From Alcanivorax sp. DG881 (GTDB lineage Bacteria > Pseudomonadota > Gammaproteobacteria > Pseudomonadales > Alcanivoracaceae): 64,000 nucleotides of DNA. The position numbers and the translations under genes were made by a program. Every line of letters begins with the position of its first letter. Position 1 is the first letter of the stretch. Where the stretch lies: NCBI RefSeq assembly GCF_000155615.1, contig NZ_DS989915.1, forward strand, positions 1,924,290 to 1,988,289, written 5' to 3'. The notes under the pieces are model-generated. The model saw nothing but the letters and a program-made list of their open reading frames with translations. It had not been told where the DNA came from and did no database searches. Positions 54,001 to 62,780 of this stretch are shown here, piece after piece.

Positions 54001-56230
54001 TGGCCAGATCACCATCAACGGCCACACTATCGCTTTGCCCCAGTGTGGAGAAATCGCTCCCCGGTGCGCCAAACTCAAAATCCAGCAGGCTGCCCTGGGC
54101 CAGGGTCAGGTTGCCGTTGATGGAGAGCGTGCCCAGGCCATCGCCCGGCGCCAGGGTGCCACCGGATTGCACCGTGGTATTGCCCAGCGAACCACTGCCG
54201 CCCAGCAGGCCGCCATTGTTTACGGTGAAGGCCACACCATTCATGGCGCCGTTCACCACCATGCCGCCGGCATTCACCGTAGCGGTGCCGGTCATGGCAT
54301 GGTCCGCCGACAGGATATAATGGCCGGCGCCGTTCTTGATCAGGTTACCTTCACCAGAAATTGCACCGTCATAGAGGTAGTCGTTGGCCCGGTTGATTTC
54401 CAGAGTGCCGGAGAAGCCACCAAACGGCGCATCAAACCTCACATCACCCACAATGGAGCCGGTGTTGCCGCCAGTGCCCAGTGTCAGAGTTCCTTCGCGC
54501 CCAATACCCGTCCTCCCGCTGAACGTATGATCGGCATTCCAGATGGCTGTATTGTAGGTTCCCACGGCAACATCCCCTGCCCCCGAAATAGTGCCCTCAT
54601 ACGGAACCGTTGGCCCTGATCCATTGAGTAGAAGCTCAGACCCACCATCGATGCGGATATCGCCCGCAAACGGATTCAAGGAGTTCGCGATCAATCGCCC
54701 GCGAGTAATATGCGTAAGCCCCGTGTAGTGCTGCTGATGTTCCACCATGAGACCCGACGGTGAAATATCCCAAACCACATCGCCGCTGCCACTGATGACG
54801 CCGGAATACGTGAAATCTCCCGCATGGCGCACTACAACAGACGCATTGTTTTGGATGCTCCCTGACAAATTCCGCTCATTTCCAACCAGCGTGCCTTTAC
54901 GCACCCACCAGTCCAGCCCATTGGCCGAAGTCAGCGTCCAGGTTCCTGCCCCCTCTTTTTCAAAAGCTTCGAAGCCGCGGAAAATATCGGAGGCATGTGT
55001 ACCAACCGTGGCGGTATCAAAATCACCATTGGCGCCACCCAGCACCAAGGTATCATTACTGCCATTGGCCAGCACATCGCCGCCCAGGTTGTAGCCGCTT
55101 TCCAGGGTCAGCCTGTTGTCGCCCCCAGCGAAGTGAATCGCCGTGGGCTGATTGGCCCCCGCGTTCACCGTGCCCGCTAGCCTTATGGCAAGATCAGAAC
55201 CGCTAATGCCATAGCCGCCGATGCCATCGGCACCGGCGGTGCCGCCGCCTCCCCCCAGGCCAGCGTCACCGCCCTGCACCAGGTTACCGGCTTTAATATG
55301 GATTTCGGCGCTGGCGTCCGCCTGAATGCCCACAGCACCGTCACCACCATCGCCACCAATTCCCCCTGCACCACCCGCACCGCCGTTGCCACCATTGCCG
55401 CCATGAAATGCCGCGTCGGAAAACAGTGTAAAGGTGTCACCGGGCGAGGTAATGTGCAGCCCGACACCGCCATCGCCACCGTTGCCACCATTACCATAAA
55501 AGTAATCTGAAGAGCCGCCTGCACCGCCATTGCCACCCGAGGTGGCATACGTGAAGTAAAAATCTCCCGGAAAGGGAGAGGTGCCGATGCCGCCGTCTCC
55601 GCCATCGCCGCCGTGCTCAAAAGGCGGAGGACTGCTGCCCACAACCACCGGGAGGGCACCGAAGTCGATCCCTGTGGAGGACAGCGGCGTTCCGGTTACA
55701 TTCGCCAGCTCCATAGACAGAAAGTTCGTGCTGCCCTCCAGATCCAGCGTAAAGTTGCCCCCTCCGCGATTGAAAGCGATGCTTGTCATCCCATAGGGCG
55801 CCAGCACCGCATTAATCTGATTCCTCAGTTCGGAAATTCGGACACCGGTGTTAATGGTAATAATCGAAGTAACACCGTCGACAGTCACACTGAACTGATC
55901 ACCATTTTGGATACCGGCCAGCGTTGTCATATCCGTTGCCCAATCAAACCCGGCAGGTAATCCACCAACCGAATACGAAGGATGCCCGGTAAACAGCAGG
56001 CTCATGCCGTCGCCACCATCACCTCCGTCACTGAACAGGCTGCCATTGCCGCCATTCTCACCCTGCCCCCCGGTGGTACCGTCATGGCCGGTGCCGTCGG
56101 CACCATCCGTTGCGGACCAGCCAGCCAGAGGAAACAACAACAGCAGAGAAAAAACCGCGCTGGAAACAGGATAGAATCCAGCGCGGACAAGACAACGCCC
56201 CCCAATATGGCGCTGAGTGAACTGTGACAT
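51083..56230 (-). CDS. Large autotransporter with glycine-rich passenger and flagellin-IN-like module
   Basis: 1715 residues from ATG 56230. Signal peptide ends near A40 (WSA-TDG). GGDGG/GGNGG stretches occupy about 45-75 and 215-310. Between them sits NGDQFSVTVDGVTSIITINTGVRISELRNQINAVLAPYG, which resembles flagellin/FliD IN motifs. From about 400 to 1350 there are repeats of parallel-beta-helix type (PATR-like: SGSGDVVWDIS, GVLGGTGQVGDTTIESGGTLAAGNSIGTLNINGDLTF). The C-terminal autotransporter barrel spans about 1445-1715, ending in NLTW. Probably an adhesin or surface protein. Confidence 0.85.
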   Translation of the reverse strand: MSQFTQRHIGGRCLVRAGFYPVSSAVFSLLLLFPLAGWSATDGADGTGHDGTTGGQGENGGNGSLFSDGGDGGDGMSLLFTGHPSYSVGGLPAGFDWATDMTTLAGIQNGDQFSVTVDGVTSIITINTGVRISELRNQINAVLAPYGMTSIAFNRGGGNFTLDLEGSTNFLSMELANVTGTPLSSTGIDFGALPVVVGSSPPPFEHGGDGGDGGIGTSPFPGDFYFTYATSGGNGGAGGSSDYFYGNGGNGGDGGVGLHITSPGDTFTLFSDAAFHGGNGGNGGAGGAGGIGGDGGDGAVGIQADASAEIHIKAGNLVQGGDAGLGGGGGTAGADGIGGYGISGSDLAIRLAGTVNAGANQPTAIHFAGGDNRLTLESGYNLGGDVLANGSNDTLVLGGANGDFDTATVGTHASDIFRGFEAFEKEGAGTWTLTSANGLDWWVRKGTLVGNERNLSGSIQNNASVVVRHAGDFTYSGVISGSGDVVWDISPSGLMVEHQQHYTGLTHITRGRLIANSLNPFAGDIRIDGGSELLLNGSGPTVPYEGTISGAGDVAVGTYNTAIWNADHTFSGRTGIGREGTLTLGTGGNTGSIVGDVRFDAPFGGFSGTLEINRANDYLYDGAISGEGNLIKNGAGHYILSADHAMTGTATVNAGGMVVNGAMNGVAFTVNNGGLLGGSGSLGNTTVQSGGTLAPGDGLGTLSINGNLTLAQGSLLDFEFGAPGSDFSTLGQSDSVAVDGDLAINGSTLTLNDTGSFGPGLYRLFDYTGTLSETNGGLQLANPDSSLTLQYLSGPRQINLLNTGDMTLNFWNANGLASGSTQGGGSGTWTASNSVWTDATGVVTGPMIPSPGFAIFAGDAGTVTVSDVDGAVEAQGMQFASDGYHVSGDGFTLAGTDGEIRVGDGSAASSGYEASISSVISGSNGLMKTGEGTLLLDSRNDYVGDTVIAAGTLRAVTNEALGDASNRLVLDGGTFHVEGAVMAALFNRYQLALGSQGGTLLMRDSVTVRSDLTGTGGLTVRGSHALDLKGNNDFSGGLMIAGGIVQGEVSALGSGFIENNDELVLLDAGQAELSNDLSGSGLISMSGGGEVRLTGNNALFGGDFGLFNGALIGDVDAFGGATIENQSRLVLDQAADGIFDNTLSGSGDLEKTGSGAVSLDQDAVAFSGNTVIQQGRVNANSNWSNSAFTVVNSGVLGGTGQVGDTTIESGGTLAAGNSIGTLNINGDLTFNSGSQLALEVDPASTSSDRIEVSGQANLAGSVLHVGNDGTYQPFSTYTFLNAAGGINGQFDDVTSSYAFLNPVLSYGSNTASLALLRNDLSFVSAALTENQRAVASNVDGMAMTHSLYRQVLQMSKTQAADAFQAFSGDSLLAGLTAGQQLQQRFATGMRQRGRNAGGQSGGGMDARVSQQLQALAAPSDPYAQAAAASPVAQAAGGGAGGKRNGVWVQAQSSRFEEDSQGDIGNAAYAFRGDQLALGVDHQWDHWLLGVAAGSADGALDYDNRQADGDVSSWFAGLYGRWSSAGPWFLRGDLSYGSSDVSQQRIVMGAPAESDSSVDALRVALESGWDLAWGENGLHPYAMVSMAHIERDGFSETGGGIAGLTVDDSELNIGEAWLGADLSRAFVVGGDWLVAEGGLAVVQPFGDTQAEQTARFAGAQQGFTVYGADQNDTQLAANAGAEWFMTDDFSLWLGYRGRFGGDTESHGGLLSANLTW

Positions 56231-56401
56231 GAGGCCCCCGGTACATGATTTTCCACCAATAGCCCTGTAGGGTAGAAGCGGGGGAAGGCAAGAACCACGT
56301 CTCGCTTTTATCACTTTCCGGTGTTTTATCATTTCCCGTCCGGCTTCTTGCAAGCCGCAATCCGCAGCCGGGCCGACAATAACAACGCATGGCACAGGAT
56401 C

Positions 56402-57358
56402 ATGGCGATTACTGACACCATTTCATCGCACGGCAGCACCCACACCCTTTACATGGCCGGCGGGGAAACCTTCGATATTCCCGGTGTACGCGGGCGCATG
56501 GAGCGCCTGGAGTTTGCTTCCGGCATCGTGCTGTACCGGCTGGAATATGAAGCGCTGGACGACTGCTTTCTGGAAATGCAGGGCGCTTTTAACGAGCCCT
56601 GGATCGGTAGCGCCCTGCATATTCAAGGGCAATCCGAACTGCTTGCCCCCAACGGTAATCGCTACACTTTTGATCCCAACAACGCGGTTCTGATGCGCAT
56701 TGACCAGCACGGCTCCCGCTTCCAGTTATTCAAAGGGCAACTGGTTCGCCATGTCGGTGCTGCCTCGACATTGAAAACGCTGCGCGAGCGTCTCGGCGGC
56801 ACTCTGCCAGCCGCGATTCAAGAGTTTGACCTGCCCTACGGCAACAGCGTCCATGTCCGCACACAAACACCCAGCACCCGGTTACGACAACTGGCTTCCG
56901 GGCTGTTTTCCCAGCATGCCAATGGCACCTGCCGGGAGCTAAAACTGGAAGCCATCGCCAACCTGTTTTTGTCTGAACTGATTGAAGGCCTGGAAGATGC
57001 ATCGTTCACCAATGGTGCCTTGCCCATGTGGGAAGAGCAGGCCTACCAGGAGCTGCTCGATCAAGTGCGCTGCAGCCTGGACTCGCCGTTGTCCATCCCC
57101 ACCCTGGCCGACCATGTTGGTTTGACAGAAAGCCGGGTGGATCAACTGTTCAAACTGAAAAACGATCAGACTTTCGCGGAGTTCATTCGCAATGAGCGTA
57201 TGACCCTGGCACAACAACTGCTGGAAACCGGCGAGCACCCGGTGAAGGTAGTGGCGGACAAAACAGGCTATGCTCACGTGAGTAATTTTTCTCGCGCTTA
57301 CCGGGCCCATTTCGGAGAAACACCGGCCAGAACCCTGCGGCGGGCGACAAACGGGTAA
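56402..57358 (+). CDS. AraC family transcriptional regulator
   Basis: 318 residues from ATG 56402 (CAGGATC). N-terminal sensory half (about 1-215) without recognisable domain. C-terminal AraC DNA-binding domain (SIPTLADHVGLTESRVDQLFKLKNDQTFAEFIRNERMTLAQQLL ... VKVVADKTGYAHVSNFSRAYRAHFGETPARTLR). It is divergent from the autotransporter operon (171 bases between) and is the obvious candidate regulator. Confidence 0.88.
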   Translation: MAITDTISSHGSTHTLYMAGGETFDIPGVRGRMERLEFASGIVLYRLEYEALDDCFLEMQGAFNEPWIGSALHIQGQSELLAPNGNRYTFDPNNAVLMRIDQHGSRFQLFKGQLVRHVGAASTLKTLRERLGGTLPAAIQEFDLPYGNSVHVRTQTPSTRLRQLASGLFSQHANGTCRELKLEAIANLFLSELIEGLEDASFTNGALPMWEEQAYQELLDQVRCSLDSPLSIPTLADHVGLTESRVDQLFKLKNDQTFAEFIRNERMTLAQQLLETGEHPVKVVADKTGYAHVSNFSRAYRAHFGETPARTLRRATNG

Positions 57359-57425
57359 CCCCATCTTGCGCTTGCCCTGTGGAAGCACAGCGACACAGGA
57401 GCACCCTGAAAAAATCTGCCCCCCC

Positions 57426-57572
57426 TATAGGAGCGTCGCTTGAGACGCGAACCGGGCACAGCGAAGCGACCGAAGATGCTTTCGGTAATTACCTGACAAA
57501 CCCGGACACCTCTAATCGCCCTCCGCCGATTCCGTGCTACGCACGGTTCGTCCCTCAAGCTGAACTCCTACA
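57426..57572. repeat. REP-like inverted pair
   Basis: TATAGGAGCGTCGCTTGAGACGCGAACC (57426-57453) and an inverted ...GGTTCGTCCCTCAAGCTGAACTCCTACA (57542-57572). They are flanked by the AraC gene and the acyl-CoA dehydrogenase terminator in a 346-base gene-free region. Confidence 0.7.
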
Positions 57573-57617
57573 AAAATCGATTGATACCCATGGTGCGCCA
57601 CCCACCGTTCTGGCACT

Positions 57618-57644
57618 AAAAAGCCCCGCCGAAGCGGGGCTTTT
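57618..57644 (-). terminator. Terminator of the acyl-CoA dehydrogenase gene
   Basis: AAGCCCCGC-CGAA-GCGGGGCTT stem with A and T runs on both sides; usable by both converging transcription units. Confidence 0.85.
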
Positions 57645-57647
57645 AGC

Positions 57648-57689
57648 GTGATGCCTGTTGCGTTAAGCGTGTTGCGTCTCACGTGTTAC
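57648..57689. repeat. Heptad array H7 (GTGTTGC class)
   Basis: GTGATGC CTGTTGC GTTAAGC GTGTTGC GTCTCAC GTGTTAC, six seven-base units between the dehydrogenase stop and its terminator. Shares GTGTTGCGTCTC with array H5. Confidence 0.6.
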
Positions 57690-57704
57690 CGCTGCGAAGC
57701 AGCC

Positions 57705-58904
57705 CTACACCCCCCACTTGAAGAAGCCACGCTTCTCTTTCAAATAAATACGCGACAGCACCATCTTGTGCACTTCGCTGGCGCCATCCACCAGACGGGC
57801 CTGGCGGGCGTAGCGGTAGATCCATTCCAGCAGAGTGTCCTTGGAATAACCACGGGCACCGCACAGCTGAATGGCTGTGTCAGCCGCCTTGTGCAAGGTG
57901 TCAGCCACGTGAATTTTCGCCATGGAAATTTCTTTCTTGGCGAAGTCACCCTGATCCAGCATCCAGGCAGCCTGCATGGTCAGCAGACGACCCACCTCAA
58001 TGTCCTTGGCCACATCACCCAGCATCCACTGCACGCCTTCATGCTCGGCCAGGGTGGTGCCAAAACTCATGCGGTTTTCCACATAATCCGCCGCTTCTTC
58101 CATGCAACGCTTGGCCAGGCCCAGCCAACGCATGCAGTGCGTCAGGCGCGCGGTGCCGAGACGGATCTGGGTTACCTTGAGGCCATCGCCCACTTCCAGC
58201 AGACGATTCTCGTCGGGAATCACCAGTCCATCGAACTTGAGTTCACAGTGACCACCGTGCTCTTCCGGACCCATGATGGGAATGCGGCGCACCACTTCCC
58301 AGCCGGGCTGATCGGCATCGAACAGGAAGGCGGTGAGGCCCTTGCGCGGATCATCGCTGGTCTTGGCAATCAGGATAAACGTCTGCGCCCCTTCGGCCCC
58401 GGTAATAAACCACTTGCGGCCCTTGATGATCCAGTTGTCACCTTCACGTGTAGCCGAGGTGTAGGTCAGGGACGGATCGGAACCACAACCGCCTTCCGGC
58501 TCGGTCATGGCAAAGGCGGAACGCACCTTGCCGTCGATCATGGGTTGCAGCCAGCGCTCTTTCTGTTCGTCGTTGAGAATCTTGTTGAGCAAAACCATGG
58601 TGCCGTCATCCGGCGGCGCACAGTTGAATACCACCGGCCCGAACGGGCTACGTGCAGCCTCTTCATATAACACCGCCATGCCGGCCACGCCCACGTCCAG
58701 GCCGCCCCGCTCTTTCGGTAACTGAAAGCCCCACAGCCCAGCGGCTTTGGCTTTTTCTCTCAGCGCATCAACCACGCTTTCCTTGAAATTTTCATGGTCA
58801 TCGTAATTGGCTTTGTCATTTTCCAGCGGCATGATTTCCGCTTCAACGAAAGCGGCGACTTTCTGCCGCAGGCTTTCAATTTCCGGGCTCAGGGAAAAAT
58901 CCAT
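57705..58904 (-). CDS. Acyl-CoA dehydrogenase family protein
   Basis: 399 residues. N-terminal helical domain, middle beta domain (AFAMTEPEGGCGSDPSLTYTSATREGDNWIIKGRKWFITGA, FAD/substrate contacts), and C-terminal helix bundle (CGARGYSKDTLLEWIYRYARQARLVDGASEVHKM). Sequence style is that of ACAD10/11-like dehydrogenases, which introduce the alpha-beta double bond into acyl-CoAs. Next to it on the same strand is an SDR, suggesting a beta-oxidation or fatty-acid handling unit. Confidence 0.9.
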   Translation of the reverse strand: MDFSLSPEIESLRQKVAAFVEAEIMPLENDKANYDDHENFKESVVDALREKAKAAGLWGFQLPKERGGLDVGVAGMAVLYEEAARSPFGPVVFNCAPPDDGTMVLLNKILNDEQKERWLQPMIDGKVRSAFAMTEPEGGCGSDPSLTYTSATREGDNWIIKGRKWFITGAEGAQTFILIAKTSDDPRKGLTAFLFDADQPGWEVVRRIPIMGPEEHGGHCELKFDGLVIPDENRLLEVGDGLKVTQIRLGTARLTHCMRWLGLAKRCMEEAADYVENRMSFGTTLAEHEGVQWMLGDVAKDIEVGRLLTMQAAWMLDQGDFAKKEISMAKIHVADTLHKAADTAIQLCGARGYSKDTLLEWIYRYARQARLVDGASEVHKMVLSRIYLKEKRGFFKWGV

Positions 58905-58926
58905 GATCTGTCCTCGGTGAATTCAG

Positions 58927-59682
58927 TTAGAGGGTATTGCAGAGGTGCCCGCCGTCCACGGCGATGATGGCTCCACTCATGTAGGAGGATGCGTCGGAAG
59001 CCAACAACAACAGCGGGCCAACCAGCTCGTCGATATCACCCAGCCGACGATAAGGAATGCGCTTGAGCATTTTTTCAGCCAGCGGGCTGTTGAAAAAATC
59101 CCGATTGATATCGGTTTCCACATAACCCGGGCAAATGGCATTGCAGCGAATATTGTGGCGAGCGCAGTCCAAAGCCAGAGATTTGGTCAACTGCACAACA
59201 GCTGCCTTGGACGCGGTGTAAGGAGCCACACGTCCTCCCACTCGCAAGCCAAGAATGGAGGCGATGTTGATCAGGCTGCCGGGGCGCTCATCGCGCTTCC
59301 ATTGCTGGATGGCAAACTTGGAAACGGCCCAGACCCCTTTCAGGTTGGTATCGACCACTCGGTCCCATTCGTCTTCGGCAATATTTTCGGTGGGGCCTTC
59401 GTGAGACACACCGGCATTATTCACCACCACATCCAGGGCCGGCATGTCGGCAAAGGCGGCCTCAACGCTGGCGTGATCGCTCACATCCATGGGCACGACC
59501 GTGGCGTCGCGGCCCAGATCACGAACGGCTCTGGCAGTGTCTTCCAGTTTTTCCACACGGCGGGCGGCCAGCACCAGGTCCGCCCCTTCTTCAGCCAGTG
59601 CCATCGCAAAATGCGCACCGAAACCACTGGACGCGCCGGTAATCAGAATTCGCTTACCGGCCACACTGAATCGCTGGGACAT
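58927..59682 (-). CDS. SDR family oxidoreductase
   Basis: 251 residues from ATG 59682 with a GAGGAAG ribosome site. TGASSGFG, NNAG (88-91 region), catalytic Ser (NIASIL) and YTASK, PGYVETD, and C-terminal MSGAIIAVDGGH mark a classical SDR of the FabG/3-hydroxyacyl type. 22 bases upstream of the acyl-CoA dehydrogenase, so cotranscribed. Likely 3-hydroxyacyl or ketone substrate. Confidence 0.88.
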   Translation of the reverse strand: MSQRFSVAGKRILITGASSGFGAHFAMALAEEGADLVLAARRVEKLEDTARAVRDLGRDATVVPMDVSDHASVEAAFADMPALDVVVNNAGVSHEGPTENIAEDEWDRVVDTNLKGVWAVSKFAIQQWKRDERPGSLINIASILGLRVGGRVAPYTASKAAVVQLTKSLALDCARHNIRCNAICPGYVETDINRDFFNSPLAEKMLKRIPYRRLGDIDELVGPLLLLASDASSYMSGAIIAVDGGHLCNTL

Positions 59683-59755
59683 AACTTCCTCATCCTTCTT
59701 TGCATGAGGAAATGAAACTAACCATCCGGCCCGGCAGCCACAAGGACGAAAACGC

Positions 59756-60244
59756 TCAGAAAGACGATGACAACAGCAAGGACAGGGCGTGACGGGTATC
59801 CGGAGTGGTACCGGGCAAGGCCAGTGCCTGCCGGACGGGCAACCATTGCACCGCGACCACTTCGTCACTGAGGGAAACAGAATCCGGGCAGGCCACCGTC
59901 GATGACAATGCACCCCAGACCTGGTGATGGGGGTTGGCGAACCAGAACCACTGCCAGCGGGAAAACTGACGCTGCAACCCCAGCTCTTCATGCAGCTCCC
60001 GGCTCAATCCCTGAGCCACGGACTCATCCGGACGCATCACCCCGCCCGCCGCCAGATCCCAACCACCGGGGTAGAAATGCTTGTCCGCCGCCCGCTTTTG
60101 CACACAGACGCGCCCAGCCAGATCCTGTACCACCACGTAGGAAGCACGATGAATCAGGCGCTGGCGCTGCATACGCCCGCGCTGGCAACTGCCGCGAGGG
60201 TGATTGTGCCGGGACACCAGCAGGACAGGTTCGTGGTTACTCAT
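59756..60244 (-). CDS. Nudix hydrolase
   Basis: 162 residues from ATG 60244. Nudix box GGVMRPDESVAQGLSRELHEELGL (about 68-91) with the conserved RELHEE catalytic acids. Isopentenyl-diphosphate-isomerase-like overall (HRASYVVVQDLAGRVCVQKRAADKHFYPGGWDL). Hydrolyses nucleoside-diphosphate-linked or similar substrates with Mg; exact substrate unclear. Separate from the SDR upstream by 73 bases. Confidence 0.88.
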   Translation of the reverse strand: MSNHEPVLLVSRHNHPRGSCQRGRMQRQRLIHRASYVVVQDLAGRVCVQKRAADKHFYPGGWDLAAGGVMRPDESVAQGLSRELHEELGLQRQFSRWQWFWFANPHHQVWGALSSTVACPDSVSLSDEVVAVQWLPVRQALALPGTTPDTRHALSLLLSSSF

Positions 60245-60331
60245 AGGAGTGTTGTTTTTGCTGAAACAGACGAGGAACACTAGCGTTATGGGGAGGGGAT
60301 TGCCAGATGGAGCGAGTGACGAGGGCGCAGC

Positions 60332-60487
60332 TGTAGGAGTTCCCTTCCAGGGGACGAACCGCGCTTAGCGCGATATTGGCGAAAGCCAATCCTCTGTTCA
60401 CCGGGTGATCCTTTTCCTGTAAGGCGAGCAGCACAACGGCGGCCACTGCTTCGCTGCGCGTTCGTCCCCAGGAAGGGAACGCCTACA
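60332..60487. repeat. REP-like inverted pair
   Basis: TGTAGGAGTTCCCTTCCAGG (60332-60360) and the inverted ...CCAGGAAGGGAACGCCTACA (60457-60487), each with the GACGAACC/GTTCGTCC element. About 100 bases lie between arms. Sits in the 266-base gap between the Nudix and AraC genes. Confidence 0.75.
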
Positions 60488-60510
60488 ATACAAAGGAGCA
60501 TGGCTTGGGA

Positions 60511-61539
60511 TTAAGGCTGGAAATGACTGGGCGGGTGGCCGGTCCATTTGCGAAAAGCGCGGGCGAAATTGCTGGGGTCCGCGTAGCCCAGCTTGATTGC
60601 CACCTGCTGCACGGTGATATTGGCCTGCAAATAAGCCATGGCCTTGGTCATGCGCACTTCTTCCAGCAAGGAGCGATAACTCACGCCCAACGCATTGAGA
60701 TAGCGACGCAGGGTCCGCGAGGTCACATGAAAGTTGCCGGCCAGCTGCTCCAGGCTGGGCAGCATACCTTCTGCCTGCATCAGGCGCGCACGGACCCGGC
60801 TGGCCCAGTCCTGATCCGCTTCCAGACGCTGCAGTTCTTCTTCGCATTTCTGCGCCGCCATGTGCCGGGATGCCGGGTCGGACAAGGTGAAAGGTTCACT
60901 GAGCAAGGAATGCGGCAACCGCAAGGCGGCCACCTCCGCCCCAAACTCAACCGGCATTTGCAGCAGCTCGCGGTAGCGCTCCGCGTGCGCCGGCGGCGCG
61001 TAGGGCAGCTCCAGTACGGCGCCACGGAAACGCTCGCCCAGCAGGTAGCGGATGCCACCCACCACTGCGGCGACCACCACTTCCAGGTAGGTTTCACGAA
61101 TATCACCCAGTGGCACACTTTCCAGCAGGCAGAAACGCACCCCTTCCGTGGTCGGCTCAATACGCGGTACACACAGCCGGGTACGGGTGCGGAAATAACG
61201 CTCCAGCAAACGCAGGGCATCGCCGAGGTCGGCACTGCTGATCGCCGCATACCCCAGCAGGCCGTGGGCGGTCAGCGTCAATTGCTGCCCCAGGGCCAGG
61301 CCCAGTGCCGGATTACCGGTCATATCCCGGGCCCCAACCATCACCCGGCGGAACTGCTCGAAACGCAACGCAGGCTCCGGGTTATAAACTTCTTCTTCCG
61401 TTAGCCCCACCTGGCGCAGCAAACGCCGGGTATCCACGCCCACATCACTGATCAATTCGACCAGATTGCGGACGTAGTTCACCGGCACCGGCGAGCGGCC
61501 AGTGCCCGGATCAAGCTGGATAAAGCGGTCACGGTTCAT
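60511..61539 (-). CDS. AraC family regulator, Arabinose_bd type (OruR/ArgR-like)
   Basis: 342 residues from ATG 61539. N-terminal PF12625-type domain (about 20-200: LGYAAISSADLGDALRLLERYFRTRTRL) and C-terminal AraC HTH (MLPSLEQLAGNFHVTSRTLRRYLNALGVSYRSLLEEVRMTKA ... VAIKLGYADPSNFARAFRKWTGHPPSHF). It is divergent from the fatty-acid desaturase and lies beside 21-bp-spaced direct repeats, so it probably activates that gene in response to a lipid or similar signal. Confidence 0.9.
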   Translation of the reverse strand: MNRDRFIQLDPGTGRSPVPVNYVRNLVELISDVGVDTRRLLRQVGLTEEEVYNPEPALRFEQFRRVMVGARDMTGNPALGLALGQQLTLTAHGLLGYAAISSADLGDALRLLERYFRTRTRLCVPRIEPTTEGVRFCLLESVPLGDIRETYLEVVVAAVVGGIRYLLGERFRGAVLELPYAPPAHAERYRELLQMPVEFGAEVAALRLPHSLLSEPFTLSDPASRHMAAQKCEEELQRLEADQDWASRVRARLMQAEGMLPSLEQLAGNFHVTSRTLRRYLNALGVSYRSLLEEVRMTKAMAYLQANITVQQVAIKLGYADPSNFARAFRKWTGHPPSHFQP

Positions 61540-61566
61540 GGGTCCATCATACGCTACTTTTTGACC

Positions 61567-61592
61567 TGTCCGGAAATGACCGAAAAGTGTCC
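61567..61592. promoter_or_regulatory. Direct repeat upstream of the desaturase, candidate AraC site
   Basis: TGTCC at 61567-61571 recurs at 61588-61592, exactly 21 bases (two helical turns) apart. This is the spacing used by AraC-family dimers bound to direct repeats. Confidence 0.5.
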
Positions 61593-61686
61593 AACCCTGC
61601 ACTTCGCCGTTGGCCCCCTCTCTCCGACAATGCCTGCCTCGGAATTTCCCGGCTGCATTCAGCCAGCACAATCCAAGGACAGCCCC

Positions 61687-62751
61687 ATGACGACGGATTC
61701 ACCCGCTTACAGCCGCCAGTTCGGCGCCGATGATGCCCGCGCTATTCGCGATGCCGTGAAGAAGGATCTGGGCCCCGGCGCCTTCAAGGCCCGCCCCCTG
61801 CGAGCGCTGTGGTTCATTCCCCTCAATATCGTCATCATCGGCAGCATCGCCGCCATTCTGGTGCTGAACCTGCCCTGGTGGGGCAACCTGCTGTTGTCCC
61901 TGCTCGCCGGCCACACCCTGGCGTGCCAGGCCCTGTTGGCCCACGAGGTCCTGCACGGCGCCCTGGGCATGAGCAAGCGCATGCAGAACACGCTGGGCTG
62001 GATCGGCTTCGGCCCGGCGCTGGTGCCACCGGAGTTCTGGCGCCGCTGGCACAATGTGGCTCACCATGCCCATACCAACCTGGGCGACAAGGACCCGGAC
62101 TCTTTCGGCACCATGCACCGCTACGAGAAACACCCGAAGACGGCCAACTTCACCAAGCTGGCCCCCGGTGGCGGCACCTGGTACAGCTACCTGTTCCTGT
62201 TCTATTCCTTCATGTTTCATGCCCAGCTGGTACTGCGCCTGCAGACCCGCAAGCGTGAAGAGTTCAAGGGCTTCGACCGTAAAAAGGCCATCCGCCAGTC
62301 CTACCTGTGCATGGCCGCCTGGATCACGCTGGCCATCGTGTCCGGCCCGCTGGCCATCTTCACCGTGTTGATTCCGATGATGATGATCAACTTCATCGGC
62401 CAGGGTTATATCCTCACCAACCACATGCTGCGCCCGCAGATGGACAACAATCACCCGGTGGACAATTCCATGAGCGTGCGCGCCTGGCGCTGGATCGACC
62501 CACTGCACTTTCACTTCAGCCACCATGTGGAGCACCACCTGTTCCCGAAAATGGGTTCGGATCAGGCCCCCAAGGTGCGCGCCTGGCTGGAACAGGAAAT
62601 GCCGGAACGCTATGTGGCACCCAGCCATGTGAAAGCGGTGGCGATGCTGTACCAGACGCCGCGGGTGTACAAAGACGCGAACACGCTAATCGACCCGCTA
62701 AACCCGGAAAGAACGGTGGATGTGATGGAGTTGCAAGGGCAGTTGAACTAA
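61687..62751 (+). CDS. Membrane fatty acid desaturase
   Basis: 354 residues from ATG 61687. Four membrane helices (about 42-60, 68-88, 168-185, 205-245). Three histidine boxes for the di-iron site: HEVLH (86-90), HNVAHHAHT (122-130) and HHVEHH (278-283). The family includes acyl desaturases and related hydroxylases; it is not the alkane hydroxylase AlkB. Controlled by the divergent AraC protein by position. Confidence 0.88.
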   Translation: MTTDSPAYSRQFGADDARAIRDAVKKDLGPGAFKARPLRALWFIPLNIVIIGSIAAILVLNLPWWGNLLLSLLAGHTLACQALLAHEVLHGALGMSKRMQNTLGWIGFGPALVPPEFWRRWHNVAHHAHTNLGDKDPDSFGTMHRYEKHPKTANFTKLAPGGGTWYSYLFLFYSFMFHAQLVLRLQTRKREEFKGFDRKKAIRQSYLCMAAWITLAIVSGPLAIFTVLIPMMMINFIGQGYILTNHMLRPQMDNNHPVDNSMSVRAWRWIDPLHFHFSHHVEHHLFPKMGSDQAPKVRAWLEQEMPERYVAPSHVKAVAMLYQTPRVYKDANTLIDPLNPERTVDVMELQGQLN

Positions 62752-62780
62752 CCAGGCTCCCGCGGCATCTACAAAGCCGC

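Noticed and set aside
58905..59991. Long N-terminal extension of the SDR gene at 58927
   Set aside because: Residues upstream of ATG 59682 are antisense-like (Cys/Pro/Arg-rich) and overlap the Nudix gene; the chosen start has a GAGGAAG site.
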